The translations under genes and the position numbers were made by a program. From Bacteroidota bacterium (GTDB lineage Bacteria > Bacteroidota > Bacteroidia > NS11-12g > UBA955), in the NCBI GenBank assembly GCA_030834125.1, contig JAURFW010000008.1, positions 1 through 64,000 on the forward strand: a stretch of DNA of 64,000 nucleotides. The letters run 5' to 3'. Position 1 is the stretch's first letter; each line of letters starts with the position of its first letter. Shown one piece after another: positions 46,036-55,801 of the stretch. Below the pieces are notes generated by a model. That model did no database searches. It saw only the letters and a list, made by a program, of their open reading frames with translations, and had not been told where the DNA came from.

Positions 46036-47148
46036 ATGATCATCGGGGTACCCAAAGAAATTAAAAACAACGAGAATCGCGTGGCCGTTACACCCGCAGG
46101 AGTTGCAGAGTTCGTTAAACACGGTCATACCGTATATGTGCAAGAAACAGCTGGTGCTGGTAGTGGATTCTCAAATGAGGAATACACCGAAGTAGGGGCA
46201 AAACTTCTTCCAACAATAGAAGAAGTATATGCAATTGCTGAAATGATTGTTAAGGTAAAAGAGCCTATTGAAGCTGAGTATAAATTAATTAAAAAGGATC
46301 AATTATTGTTTACTTACTTTCACTTTGCAAGTTACGAACCATTAACACATGCGATGATTGAAAATGGTTCAGTATGTTTAGCATACGAAACTGTTGAAGT
46401 AAATCGCACATTACCATTATTGGTTCCAATGAGTGAGGTTGCTGGAAGAATGAGCGTTCAAGAAGGTGCTAAATATCTCGAAAAGCCTATGGGTGGAAGA
46501 GGTATCCTTTTAGGAGGTGTACCCGGTGTTAAACCTGCAAATGTTGTTGTATTAGGTGGTGGTATTGTGGGAACACAAGCAGCAAAAATGGCGGCTGGTC
46601 TTGGTGCAAACGTAACCATTATGGATATTAGCTTAAATCGTTTGAGACAATTAGACGATATAATGCCTGCTAATGTTACTACACAATATTCCAACGAGTA
46701 CAATATTCGTGAAGCAGTTAAAACCGCAGATTTAGTAATTGGAGGTGTACTTATACCAGGAGCAAAGGCACCTAAGTTAATTACTCGAGATATGTTACCT
46801 ACTATGAGAGAAGGTACAGTAATTGTTGACGTTGCAATTGACCAGGGAGGATGTTTTGAAACATCAAAACCAACAACTCATGCAGATCCTACATACGTAA
46901 TTGATGGAGTAGTTCATTATTGCGTAGCGAATATGCCTGGAGCTGTTCCTTACACATCCACATTAGCACTAACTAATGCAACACTTCCATATGCTATTCA
47001 TTTAGCCAATAAAGGCTGGAAAAAAGCTTGCAATGATGATGCTAACCTAAAGTTAGGATTAAACGTTGTAAACGGTAAAGTAGTATATGAAGGTGTAAGT
47101 ACTGCATTTAATTTACCTTACACTCCGGTTGAGGAGGTATTGAATTAA
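46036..47148 (+). CDS. ald: Alanine dehydrogenase
   Basis: 370 residues. NAD-dependent interconversion of L-alanine with pyruvate and ammonia in the cytoplasm. The N-terminal signature GVPKEIKNNENRVAVTPAGV and catalytic-region motifs KVKEP and FTYFHFAS (Lys and His) are present. The NAD-binding loop is LGGGIVGTQAAKMAAGLGA (about 174-192), and the conserved MPGAVPYTSTLALTNATLPY is near the C-terminus. Length is exact for the family. Its stop overlaps the next start by one base (TAATG). Confidence 0.97.
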   Translation: MIIGVPKEIKNNENRVAVTPAGVAEFVKHGHTVYVQETAGAGSGFSNEEYTEVGAKLLPTIEEVYAIAEMIVKVKEPIEAEYKLIKKDQLLFTYFHFASYEPLTHAMIENGSVCLAYETVEVNRTLPLLVPMSEVAGRMSVQEGAKYLEKPMGGRGILLGGVPGVKPANVVVLGGGIVGTQAAKMAAGLGANVTIMDISLNRLRQLDDIMPANVTTQYSNEYNIREAVKTADLVIGGVLIPGAKAPKLITRDMLPTMREGTVIVDVAIDQGGCFETSKPTTHADPTYVIDGVVHYCVANMPGAVPYTSTLALTNATLPYAIHLANKGWKKACNDDANLKLGLNVVNGKVVYEGVSTAFNLPYTPVEEVLN

Positions 47149-47921
47149 TGAGTTCAATTGTAAACCATAAGGTTTACGGAGAAGACAATTCAAAAGCCAT
47201 TTACATACTACATGGTGTATTTGGTATGTTGGATAATTGGCACTATACGGCCAAACATCTTTCAGAAAAATATAGAGTAATCACTTTTGACGCTCGGAAT
47301 CATGGAAAATCTTTCCATGATTCTGATTGCTCATATAATGCCATGGCCGGGGACCTAAAAGCCCTAATGGATTATCATAAAGATGAAAGCGCCATTGTAT
47401 TGGGCCATTCTATGGGCGGAAAAACTTCATTAATATTTTCTGATCTTTATCCCAATTCCCTTAATCAATTAATAGTAATTGATATTGCACCTAAAGCTTA
47501 CCCGGCTGGACACCTTGAATTTATTAAAGCATTCCAAAGTATTGACTTTACAAAGATAAATAACCGGAAAGAGGCTGATGAGGCCTTCACTCCGTTTGCA
47601 CCAATAGCACCTATCAGACAATTTCTATTAAAGAATATTGAGTCAAGGTCAGAAGGTGGGTATCAACTGAAAATCAACATTAATGCCTTAGCTAAACAAT
47701 ATCCAGCAATAATTGGAGGGATCAATTTAACAGGTAAATATCATGGCAGAATTGACTTTATTAAAGGTGAAAAAAGTGGATATATTAAAGAGGAGGATCA
47801 AGTAAAATTATCACAACTATTTAAAGAGGTTCACTTCCATAATGTACCAAAGGCAGGCCATTGGGTTCATGCCGACAACCCAGAGTATTTCCTAAATCTA
47901 TTATCAAGCATACTACCTTAA
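47148..47921 (+). CDS. Alpha/beta-fold hydrolase (YbfF-like esterase)
   Basis: 257 residues. Serine hydrolase with an oxyanion region LHGVFGMLDNWH, nucleophile Ser in LGHSMGGKT (about 81-89), and catalytic His in AGHWVHADNPEYF near the C-terminus. It resembles E. coli YbfF, an acyl-CoA/short-chain esterase. No signal peptide. It is translationally coupled to alanine dehydrogenase (one-base overlap). The real substrate is unknown, and a metabolic link to alanine is not evident. Confidence 0.88.
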   Translation: MSSIVNHKVYGEDNSKAIYILHGVFGMLDNWHYTAKHLSEKYRVITFDARNHGKSFHDSDCSYNAMAGDLKALMDYHKDESAIVLGHSMGGKTSLIFSDLYPNSLNQLIVIDIAPKAYPAGHLEFIKAFQSIDFTKINNRKEADEAFTPFAPIAPIRQFLLKNIESRSEGGYQLKININALAKQYPAIIGGINLTGKYHGRIDFIKGEKSGYIKEEDQVKLSQLFKEVHFHNVPKAGHWVHADNPEYFLNLLSSILP

Positions 47922-47933
47922 ATAAAGTTTCTC

Positions 47934-47941
47934 TATTTTTG
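47934..47941 (+). promoter_or_regulatory. Candidate -7 box before the outer-membrane protein gene, leaderless
   Basis: TATTTTTG, a full TAnnTTTG match, ends four bases before the ATG at 47946. Confidence 0.4.
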
Positions 47942-47945
47942 ACCT

Positions 47946-48743
47946 ATGCCGAGTAGGAAAATCTTTATGGTTGTGTTTGTCTTTTCTCTATTTTTAATTC
48001 AAAAATCAGTAGCGCAAATTTCAAACTCCGACAATGGCATTATATCTCCAATTATACCTGAAAATAGTTGGATTCTGTTGAAAGCGAAGGGGACATTTCA
48101 ATGGAATTATGGTGATTGGAAAAATCGCTATCCTTATTTCACAAGTATCCCAATTGAGGTTGAATACTCTCATCAAAACAAGTGGGCAATAGGTGCTAAT
48201 TATGCATTTACCCTAGGATCACAAGTAGTTACAGATCCCCTGTTTAAAGGCATGACAAACATGGATGGTTATTTGTTAGATTTAAATGGTTATCCAGCAG
48301 TAATTAGGACATACATGCGTGGTTTCCAATCTCAACTTTATTTTCTAAAAACTCATATTATTCGAAGTAATCGAAGCGCAAGATGGTTATTGCAATACGG
48401 TGCAGGCGCTGGCTATTACTTAAACTACACCAAATACGTTTTTGACCTTGATATGGTTCCTCTTTTAGAGAGAAACAACCTCGGTTTATTTGATCAAAGA
48501 GCTGGCGGTTATTCAACTATTCAAAAGGCACAATTAAGTTATTTAGATAATAACTCTGTTTCTTTTTATTTCGGTATGGAAGTTTTTCAAGGTTATGGGA
48601 AATCATTACGTCCCTATACAATGGGTATCGGAAGTAATCAAGGGACAAAAACCGATGGATCCTTCGGGTTATTTGGTGGAATAATAATCCCAATAAACGT
48701 GAGTAAGCAAAGAGTAGAAACCACCGATTATTTTGTAGACTAG
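47946..48743 (+). CDS. Predicted outer-membrane beta-barrel protein of unknown function
   Basis: 265 residues with a signal peptide (1-24, ending KSVAQ). The rest is a series of amphipathic strands separated by turns (KWAIGANYAFTLGS, WLLQYGAGAGYYLNY, NSVSFYFGMEVF, SFGLFGGIIIPINV), as in small barrels. No catalytic or binding motif recognised. It lies seven bases before waaA, so the two may share a transcript, which would fit an envelope role. Confidence 0.65.
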   Translation: MPSRKIFMVVFVFSLFLIQKSVAQISNSDNGIISPIIPENSWILLKAKGTFQWNYGDWKNRYPYFTSIPIEVEYSHQNKWAIGANYAFTLGSQVVTDPLFKGMTNMDGYLLDLNGYPAVIRTYMRGFQSQLYFLKTHIIRSNRSARWLLQYGAGAGYYLNYTKYVFDLDMVPLLERNNLGLFDQRAGGYSTIQKAQLSYLDNNSVSFYFGMEVFQGYGKSLRPYTMGIGSNQGTKTDGSFGLFGGIIIPINVSKQRVETTDYFVD

Positions 48744-48750
48744 TATTATT

Positions 48751-49995
48751 TTGATTCGCGTAATTTACCAATTTGCCATACTAATCACTTCCCCATTATG
48801 GGATGTCGCTGCATTTTTTTCTCCAAAAATCAAAGCAATTGTAAATGGTCGAAAAGAAACAAATTCAGGTTTAAGAAATTTAAAACCCAGCTTAAAAAAG
48901 CGTATTTGGATTCATTCTGCATCTCTTGGAGAATTTGAAATGGCTTTGCCTTTAGTAGAGGTTCTAAACGATGGATCATGTGAATTTCACTTTTCATTTT
49001 ATTCTCCATCGGGATATGAAAATGCAAAACTAACTAATACCAATTCATTCAAATGGTATTTGTTGAATGACTCAATGAGCGATGCTAAAAATTGGATTAA
49101 ACACTTAAGTCCGCAACTAGCCATTTTTGTTAAGTATGAATTTTGGCTAAATCACTTGATAGCCACTAATAAAAACAATATACCGTTTATCTATTGGAAT
49201 GTGCTTCTCCGAAAAGATCACTTTCTTAATAATTGGTATGCCAAATCATGGTGGAAAGAGTTAAAAAAAGCGAAAAAAGTATTTGTTCAAAATGAATTTA
49301 CAAAAGAAGTTTTTCATCAAAAACAAATTCCGGCTGAAACCATAGGTGATATTCGCTTCTTAAGAAGCTCTCAATCATTGAATAGACCATCAGATTTATC
49401 TAAGGAATGGCAACTTGAATTGAAAAAATTCCAGAATATCATATTTGGAAGTTCTTGGGATATTGAGGAACAAGCAGCATTTGAGTACCTAAAGAACTCT
49501 TCAAATAACAACTTTAAAGTAGTATTGGTTCCCCACGATGTAAGTAAGAATAATATAAATAGATTAATTAATCAATTTAAACAATTTGGTATTTTTCTAT
49601 ACTCAAATGGCACTCCAAATAAATTAAACTCAAATCGAGTATTGTTAATAGATACTATTGGCCTACTTCAATCAGTATACCGAGTTGGATCATTTGCAGT
49701 AGTTGGAGGTGGATTTAAAAATGCTTTACATAATATAATTGAGCCTTTATCCTGTAGTTTACCAGTAATCTGCGGAGATCAGACCGAAAAATTCCCAGAG
49801 GCAAAATTTGCTTTAAATAATAAAGCACTTATTCAGTGTACAACACCAATCGATATCGCTAATACGATTGTGCAACTAGTCGATTGTCCTGAATTAATGG
49901 TAGAACATCGAGAATATGCATTTCACTTTTTTAATGAAAACTTGCCGGATTTGGACAATGCTTTTTATTATTGCCGCTCCTTGATGACAAATTGA
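48751..49995 (+). CDS. waaA: 3-deoxy-D-manno-octulosonic-acid (Kdo) transferase
   Basis: 414 residues starting at TTG 48751; no ATG precedes the conserved region, and the first helix (IRVIYQFAILITSPLWDVAAFF) is the usual N-terminal membrane anchor. GT30 enzyme adding Kdo to lipid A precursor at the inner membrane. The acceptor-side motif IHSASLGEFEMALPLVE carries the conserved catalytic Glu. The donor-side domain has VVGGGFKNALHNIIEPLSCSLPV. Length is normal. Confidence 0.92.
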   Translation: MIRVIYQFAILITSPLWDVAAFFSPKIKAIVNGRKETNSGLRNLKPSLKKRIWIHSASLGEFEMALPLVEVLNDGSCEFHFSFYSPSGYENAKLTNTNSFKWYLLNDSMSDAKNWIKHLSPQLAIFVKYEFWLNHLIATNKNNIPFIYWNVLLRKDHFLNNWYAKSWWKELKKAKKVFVQNEFTKEVFHQKQIPAETIGDIRFLRSSQSLNRPSDLSKEWQLELKKFQNIIFGSSWDIEEQAAFEYLKNSSNNNFKVVLVPHDVSKNNINRLINQFKQFGIFLYSNGTPNKLNSNRVLLIDTIGLLQSVYRVGSFAVVGGGFKNALHNIIEPLSCSLPVICGDQTEKFPEAKFALNNKALIQCTTPIDIANTIVQLVDCPELMVEHREYAFHFFNENLPDLDNAFYYCRSLMTN

Positions 49996-50060
49996 CACGC
50001 ACCGCGTACATTTTGACATTTTTTTTTTTTCATTTTACACATTTAGAGGAAAAAATACAG

Positions 50061-50077
50061 TTGGCATAGAATTCGTT
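50061..50077 (+). promoter_or_regulatory. Possible sigma-54-like or heat-shock promoter of groESL
   Basis: TTGGCATAGAATTCGTT resembles the -24 half TGGCA of sigma-54 promoters; the -12 half is imperfect (TTCGT instead of TTGC). No CIRCE inverted repeat is present upstream of groES. A standard TAnnTTTG box is also absent, so the groESL promoter is of another class. Confidence 0.3.
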
Positions 50078-50116
50078 AATGCAGTGATGTACAAATAATT
50101 AATTAAACGCAATTTT

Positions 50117-50392
50117 ATGTCAGTAAACATCAAACCATTAGCTGACCGTGTTCTGATAGAACCGGTAGCTGCAGAACAAACAACAGCATCGGGTATTATT
50201 ATACCAGATACTGCTAAAGAAAAACCTCAAAAAGGAAAAGTAGTAGCGGTTGGTTCTGGGAAACCAGATGAACCTATGACAGTTAAAGAAGGTGATGTAG
50301 TACTTTACGGAAAGTATGCTGGAACCGAAATCAATGTTGACGGTAACGACTACCTAATCATGAAAGAAAGCGACATTTTGGCAATTGTTTAA
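50117..50392 (+). CDS. groES: Co-chaperonin GroES
   Basis: 91 residues. Heptameric lid of the GroEL chamber. The opening [11 protein letters not shown], the mobile-loop segment [13 protein letters not shown] and [20 protein letters not shown] are diagnostic. It is followed by groEL 21 bases later, the standard operon. Confidence 0.98.
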   Translation: MSVNIKPLADRVLIEPVAAEQTTASGIIIPDTAKEKPQKGKVVAVGSGKPDEPMTVKEGDVVLYGKYAGTEINVDGNDYLIMKESDILAIV

Positions 50393-52057
<1,665 letters not shown>

Positions 52058-52080
52058 AATCCAAAAATAGTTTAGTGTTT

Positions 52081-52114
52081 AAAAGAGACCTCCACGGAGG
52101 TCTCTTTTGTTTTA
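52081..52114 (+). terminator. Strong intrinsic terminator of groESL
   Basis: AAAAGAGACCTCC (52081-52093) and GGAGGTCTCTTTT (52096-52108) form a 13-pair stem, followed by GTTTTATT. Confidence 0.92.
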
Positions 52115-52140
52115 TTAGAATCAACAAAGACTGAAATCTG

Positions 52141-52148
52141 TATCTTTG
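52141..52148 (+). promoter_or_regulatory. Candidate -7 box of ruvX, leaderless
   Basis: TATCTTTG, a full TAnnTTTG match, ends four bases before the ATG at 52153. Confidence 0.5.
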
Positions 52149-52152
52149 TGGT

Positions 52153-52566
52153 ATGGGTAGAATAATGGGTATAGATTTTGGCATTAAGCGCATTGGTATT
52201 GCGATTTCCGACCCAATGAATTCCTTTGCCCAACCTCTTGACACTATCCTAACCCAGGATTTTCCTACTTGGATTAAGAACTACACTATTAATCATGAAA
52301 TTGATTCATTTGTGGTAGGTCTGCCAAGAAATCTAAATGGTGAAGAAACCCATGCAACACGACCTACAATGCAGTTTATTGAATGGTTAAACAACCAATA
52401 TTCAAATATTCCTGTAAACACCATCGACGAGAGATTAAGTAGCAGAGAAGCTCAAAATGAAATCCTTAAAATGGGGGTGCCAAAAAGTAAAAGAAAAGAA
52501 AAAGGACGAATTGACAATGTCGCCGCTACCTTAATATTACAAACCTTTTTAGATACCAAGAATTAA
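52153..52566 (+). CDS. ruvX: Putative Holliday junction resolvase RuvX/YqgF
   Basis: 137 residues, RNase H-like fold. The first strand carries the catalytic Asp in MGIDFGIKRIGIAISD. The second conserved stretch FVVGLPRNLNGEE, and the late motif TIDERLSSREAQ with DNVAATLILQ, complete the active-site set. The family processes the 5' end of pre-16S rRNA in E. coli and is also named a Holliday resolvase. It is the first gene of ruvX-def-ubiA, with two bases to def. Confidence 0.94.
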   Translation: MGRIMGIDFGIKRIGIAISDPMNSFAQPLDTILTQDFPTWIKNYTINHEIDSFVVGLPRNLNGEETHATRPTMQFIEWLNNQYSNIPVNTIDERLSSREAQNEILKMGVPKSKRKEKGRIDNVAATLILQTFLDTKN

Positions 52567-52568
52567 AA

Positions 52569-53120
52569 ATGATACTTCCTATTTATGCATTCGGACAACC
52601 CGTATTGAGAAAACCAACAGAAGAAATAGAGGACAACTCAGACGAATTGCAACAACTCATAGATGATATGTTTGAAACTATGTATGAAAGCAATGGAATA
52701 GGCTTGGCGGCACCTCAGATTGGTAAAGCTTTACGCTTATTTATTTTAGATGGCTCTGAAATTGAAAACATAAAACCGGAAGGATTTAAGGAAGTATTTA
52801 TAAACCCGCAAATTGAAGATGAATTTGGTATCAAATGGGAATTTGAAGAAGGCTGTTTAAGTATTCCTGATATTAGAGCAAATGTTATACGACACGCCGA
52901 ATTGAAAATTAATTATTTAGACAGAGATTTTAAGGAACATACAAAAACATTCGACGGGATGGCAGCACGTATCATCCAGCATGAATATGATCATATTGAA
53001 GGTATTCTTTTTACAGATCGCATAGCGCCTCTCAAACGAAGTATGCTAAAAAGGAGGCTTGAAAGTATTTCTAAAGGAAGAGTTAATGTTGGATATAAAA
53101 TGAAATTCCCTAACCGTTGA
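52569..53120 (+). CDS. def: Peptide deformylase
   Basis: 183 residues. Removes the formyl group from nascent proteins. All three signature motifs are present: GIGLAAPQIG (I), EEGCLSIP (II, with the metal-binding Cys) and QHEYDHIEG (III, HExxH). It is two bases after ruvX. The stop overlaps the next start (TTGA). Confidence 0.97.
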   Translation: MILPIYAFGQPVLRKPTEEIEDNSDELQQLIDDMFETMYESNGIGLAAPQIGKALRLFILDGSEIENIKPEGFKEVFINPQIEDEFGIKWEFEEGCLSIPDIRANVIRHAELKINYLDRDFKEHTKTFDGMAARIIQHEYDHIEGILFTDRIAPLKRSMLKRRLESISKGRVNVGYKMKFPNR

Positions 53121-53977
53121 TTAGGTATTATTTAAATATTATACGTCCAATAAATTTATTCCTTACTGCACTAACGCAGTTACTTTTTTACATTTCTGCT
53201 TCACGAATTAATTCTGGATTTTCTGTAATAAACTTCCAAAACATCAGACTCCCGGAAGCAATTACCTCGATGCTAGCTTGCTTATTCGTTGCCGGAGGTG
53301 GATATGTTATCAATGATCTTTTTGATATTAAATCCGACAAAATCAATAAACCCAAGCGCTTGATAGCGGGTATTCACATCTCTCATAAAAATCTAAAGAT
53401 TTATTATTCAATATTAACAACACTTGGAATTATACTTGGATTTATAACTGGCTTAGGAATGGGAATATTATGTGTGGCAATTGCCGTGCTATTGTATTTC
53501 TATTCATCAGATTTTAAAGGAGAGTATTTAGTAGGAAATCTATTAGTAAGCCTATTAGCCGGAATGGTTGTTTATATAGCCTCTCGGGGTGTATTTTTAG
53601 TTGAAAAGGCTTTTTTTGCCGAATATGCAATGATTGCCTTTTCTGTTACCTACGCAAGAGAATTAGTTAAGGATTGGGAAGATCAAGAAGGAGATGCTTC
53701 CGTTGGGCACAAAACTTTTGCTGTTACGAGAGGGTTAAGACCGACTAAACTATTTACTTGGGTTCATTTAGGAATTACGGTTATTTTTTTATTAATGATT
53801 GGGATTCACTCAGGACAAATTGAATTTTGGTTATTTTCAGGATTGATAATCATTCCTTACAATATTTGGATTGCTTGGAAGATAATCCATTCAAATGCCA
53901 AAGTAGAATTTACGAATGTTTCCAAGCATTTAAAATATCTAATGTTTATTGGATTACTCTCCTCTATTCTTTGCTAG
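53117..53977 (+). CDS. UbiA-family prenyltransferase (geranylgeranylglycerol-phosphate geranylgeranyltransferase-like)
   Basis: 286 residues starting at TTG 53117, which overlaps the def stop; no ATG exists before the first helix. About eight membrane helices. The first Asp motif is NDLFDIKSDKINKPKR (about 66-81), the second DWEDQEGDASVGHKTF (about 190-205); these bind prenyl diphosphate with Mg2+. The combination, with an HMG-CoA synthase in the same window, fits the Bacteroidota subgroup annotated as GGGP geranylgeranyltransferase. Menaquinone or another acceptor is possible. The stop overlaps the convergent DUF3109 stop by four bases (CTAG). Confidence 0.85.
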   Translation: MIRYYLNIIRPINLFLTALTQLLFYISASRINSGFSVINFQNIRLPEAITSMLACLFVAGGGYVINDLFDIKSDKINKPKRLIAGIHISHKNLKIYYSILTTLGIILGFITGLGMGILCVAIAVLLYFYSSDFKGEYLVGNLLVSLLAGMVVYIASRGVFLVEKAFFAEYAMIAFSVTYARELVKDWEDQEGDASVGHKTFAVTRGLRPTKLFTWVHLGITVIFLLMIGIHSGQIEFWLFSGLIIIPYNIWIAWKIIHSNAKVEFTNVSKHLKYLMFIGLLSSILC

Positions 53978-54555
53978 TTTGAATTTTGAGCTCCCCAATC
54001 TTCAGCAACCTTTTCAAACTCATCATACCATTCTTTTCCCATTTTTCGTATAAGTGGTTCTTTTAAAAATTGATATACAGGTACATTCATTAGATTTCCT
54101 GCATCACATGCCGCACCGCAAATATCCCAATCATGATAATTCAAAGCAGTATACTTCCCATATCGTTTAGCTCTTATTGGATAAAGATGACAGCTCATTG
54201 GCTTTTTAAAATCAATTTTCCCTTCCTCATAGGCCTTTTCAATAGAACACTTTGCAGTACCATCACTCTCAATCCTCACAAAAACACAAGCCCCATTAGA
54301 ACTACAAGAAGTAACTAAATCCTTATCAATATCTCGAGTATAAAAACCTTCTTCTGCTAGCAACTTTAATCCTTCATCACTCATGAAAGGCCTCACTTTT
54401 TCTATTAATCCTTCAATTATTGAAAGTTCATCATGTAATAATGGTGCTCCCGCATCTCCTTGTATACAACATTCACCTTTACACTTATCTAATTGACAAA
54501 TAAACTTTCTTTCAATTACGTCTTCAGATACTAATGCGTCACCGACAATAATCAT
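53974..54555 (-). CDS. DUF3109 family cysteine-rich protein
   Basis: 193 residues, cytoplasmic. The opening FICQLDKCKGECCIQGDAGAPL and later cysteines (SCSSNGACVF, CSIEKAYEEGKI, MSCHLYPIRAKRYG, DICGAACDAG) are the DUF3109 pattern, related to the YkgJ/CxxCxxCC zinc- or iron-binding proteins. Function unknown. It is the last gene of the minus-strand run, two bases after purE. Confidence 0.9.
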   Translation of the reverse strand: MIIVGDALVSEDVIERKFICQLDKCKGECCIQGDAGAPLLHDELSIIEGLIEKVRPFMSDEGLKLLAEEGFYTRDIDKDLVTSCSSNGACVFVRIESDGTAKCSIEKAYEEGKIDFKKPMSCHLYPIRAKRYGKYTALNYHDWDICGAACDAGNLMNVPVYQFLKEPLIRKMGKEWYDEFEKVAEDWGAQNSN

Positions 54556-54557
54556 AG

Positions 54558-55064
54558 TTATTTTAAATATTCAGAAGGGCCTATATCCTCCAATTTCTTC
54601 GCTTTCTCCAATACGGCATCCTCCATATTTTTCTTATATTCGGCAACCTTGTTTCTGACCTCTACATCATAAACACCTAAAATTTGCGCAGCAAGAATGC
54701 CGGCATTTTTTGCTCCATTTATGGCAACTGTAGCAACTGGGACACCTGGGGGCATCTGAACTATAGAATATAAACTATCTAGACCACTCATCGATTTGGA
54801 TTTAACAGGAACACCAATTACCGGCAAGGGCGTTATTGCTGCAATCATTCCAGGTAAATGAGCTGCACCGCCGGCACCAGCTATAATTACCTCTAACCCT
54901 CTATCCACCGCACTTTCCGCATAGTTAAATAGTCGCTCAGGTGTTCTGTGAGCAGAAACTATGGTAATCTCAGCTTCTAGGCCAAATTCCTGCAGAACAT
55001 CAAAAGCTTCATTCATTACTGGTAGGTCGCTATCACTACCCATTATTATTCCTATTTTTTTCAT
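54558..55064 (-). CDS. purE: N5-carboxyaminoimidazole ribonucleotide mutase
   Basis: 168 residues. Class I PurE converting N5-CAIR to CAIR in purine synthesis. The N-terminal loop [12 protein letters not shown], the [10 protein letters not shown] motif and [15 protein letters not shown] are diagnostic. No purK is adjacent. The start overlaps the pssA stop by four bases (ATGA), so expression is coupled. Confidence 0.96.
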   Translation of the reverse strand: MKKIGIIMGSDSDLPVMNEAFDVLQEFGLEAEITIVSAHRTPERLFNYAESAVDRGLEVIIAGAGGAAHLPGMIAAITPLPVIGVPVKSKSMSGLDSLYSIVQMPPGVPVATVAINGAKNAGILAAQILGVYDVEVRNKVAEYKKNMEDAVLEKAKKLEDIGPSEYLK

Positions 55065-55786
55065 GATGATTGTGGAGTATTTTTTAAAGTTATTAATGAA
55101 ATTAATATGTAACTAAAATAAAACAATATTATTCCATAGGACTCAAATAATCCTATTGTAAAAAAGACCATCAAACCGATTAACACAAATCGCTTTAAAT
55201 TATGCCCATCGGTTTTATTAAATTTCATTGACAGCATAGGATGATCGGAAATCATGAAATATGCTGCTAAAATTGGCATATACAAGTAAACATAAAAATT
55301 ATGAAAAATACCTATACCAGTGATAGACCATGAAGGAACCCAATTAGACTCATTCACCCAAGCCCATGAAGCTAATGCTAAACCCGTTATTGGTGTAGGT
55401 ATTCCTTTAAAAGTAGTAGTTTGGTCTGAACTTAGATTAAAAACTGCTAACCTATATGCTGCGGCCAAGGGAATTGCGAGCCAAACATATTGATTAATAC
55501 AAAAGCCAGTTGAAGGACAAAATCCGTATAACAACATGTAATGTCGCCAAATTAAACCGGGAACAATTCCAAATGAAACCAAATCTGCTAAGCTATCTAA
55601 CTGCTTACCCAAATCACCTACAACTCCTAATAATCTAGCGACAAAACCATCAAAGAAATCAAGAACACCGGCAATCAACATTAAAAAAAATGCCAACAAT
55701 GGATTACCCTTAAAAACCTCGACAATTGCCAATAATCCACAAGTAAGATTACCAAGGGTTATCAAATTTGGCAAAGACTTAAACAT
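55061..55786 (-). CDS. pssA: CDP-diacylglycerol-serine O-phosphatidyltransferase
   Basis: 241 residues with about eight membrane helices. Makes phosphatidylserine, the precursor of phosphatidylethanolamine. The CDP-alcohol phosphatidyltransferase motif is fully present (DGFVARLLG followed by [14 protein letters not shown], i.e. DGxxAR...GxxxDxxxD). An own promoter box (TAATTTTG, 55791-55798) lies four bases before the ATG, although the upstream gene ends only 16 bases away. It overlaps purE. Confidence 0.94.
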   Translation of the reverse strand: MFKSLPNLITLGNLTCGLLAIVEVFKGNPLLAFFLMLIAGVLDFFDGFVARLLGVVGDLGKQLDSLADLVSFGIVPGLIWRHYMLLYGFCPSTGFCINQYVWLAIPLAAAYRLAVFNLSSDQTTTFKGIPTPITGLALASWAWVNESNWVPSWSITGIGIFHNFYVYLYMPILAAYFMISDHPMLSMKFNKTDGHNLKRFVLIGLMVFFTIGLFESYGIILFYFSYILISLITLKNTPQSS

Positions 55787-55790
55787 TACA

Positions 55791-55798
55791 CAAAATTA
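55791..55798 (-). promoter_or_regulatory. Candidate -7 box of pssA, leaderless
   Basis: The minus strand reads TAATTTTG, a full TAnnTTTG match, ending four bases before the start codon. Confidence 0.45.
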
Positions 55799-55801
55799 GT
55801 T

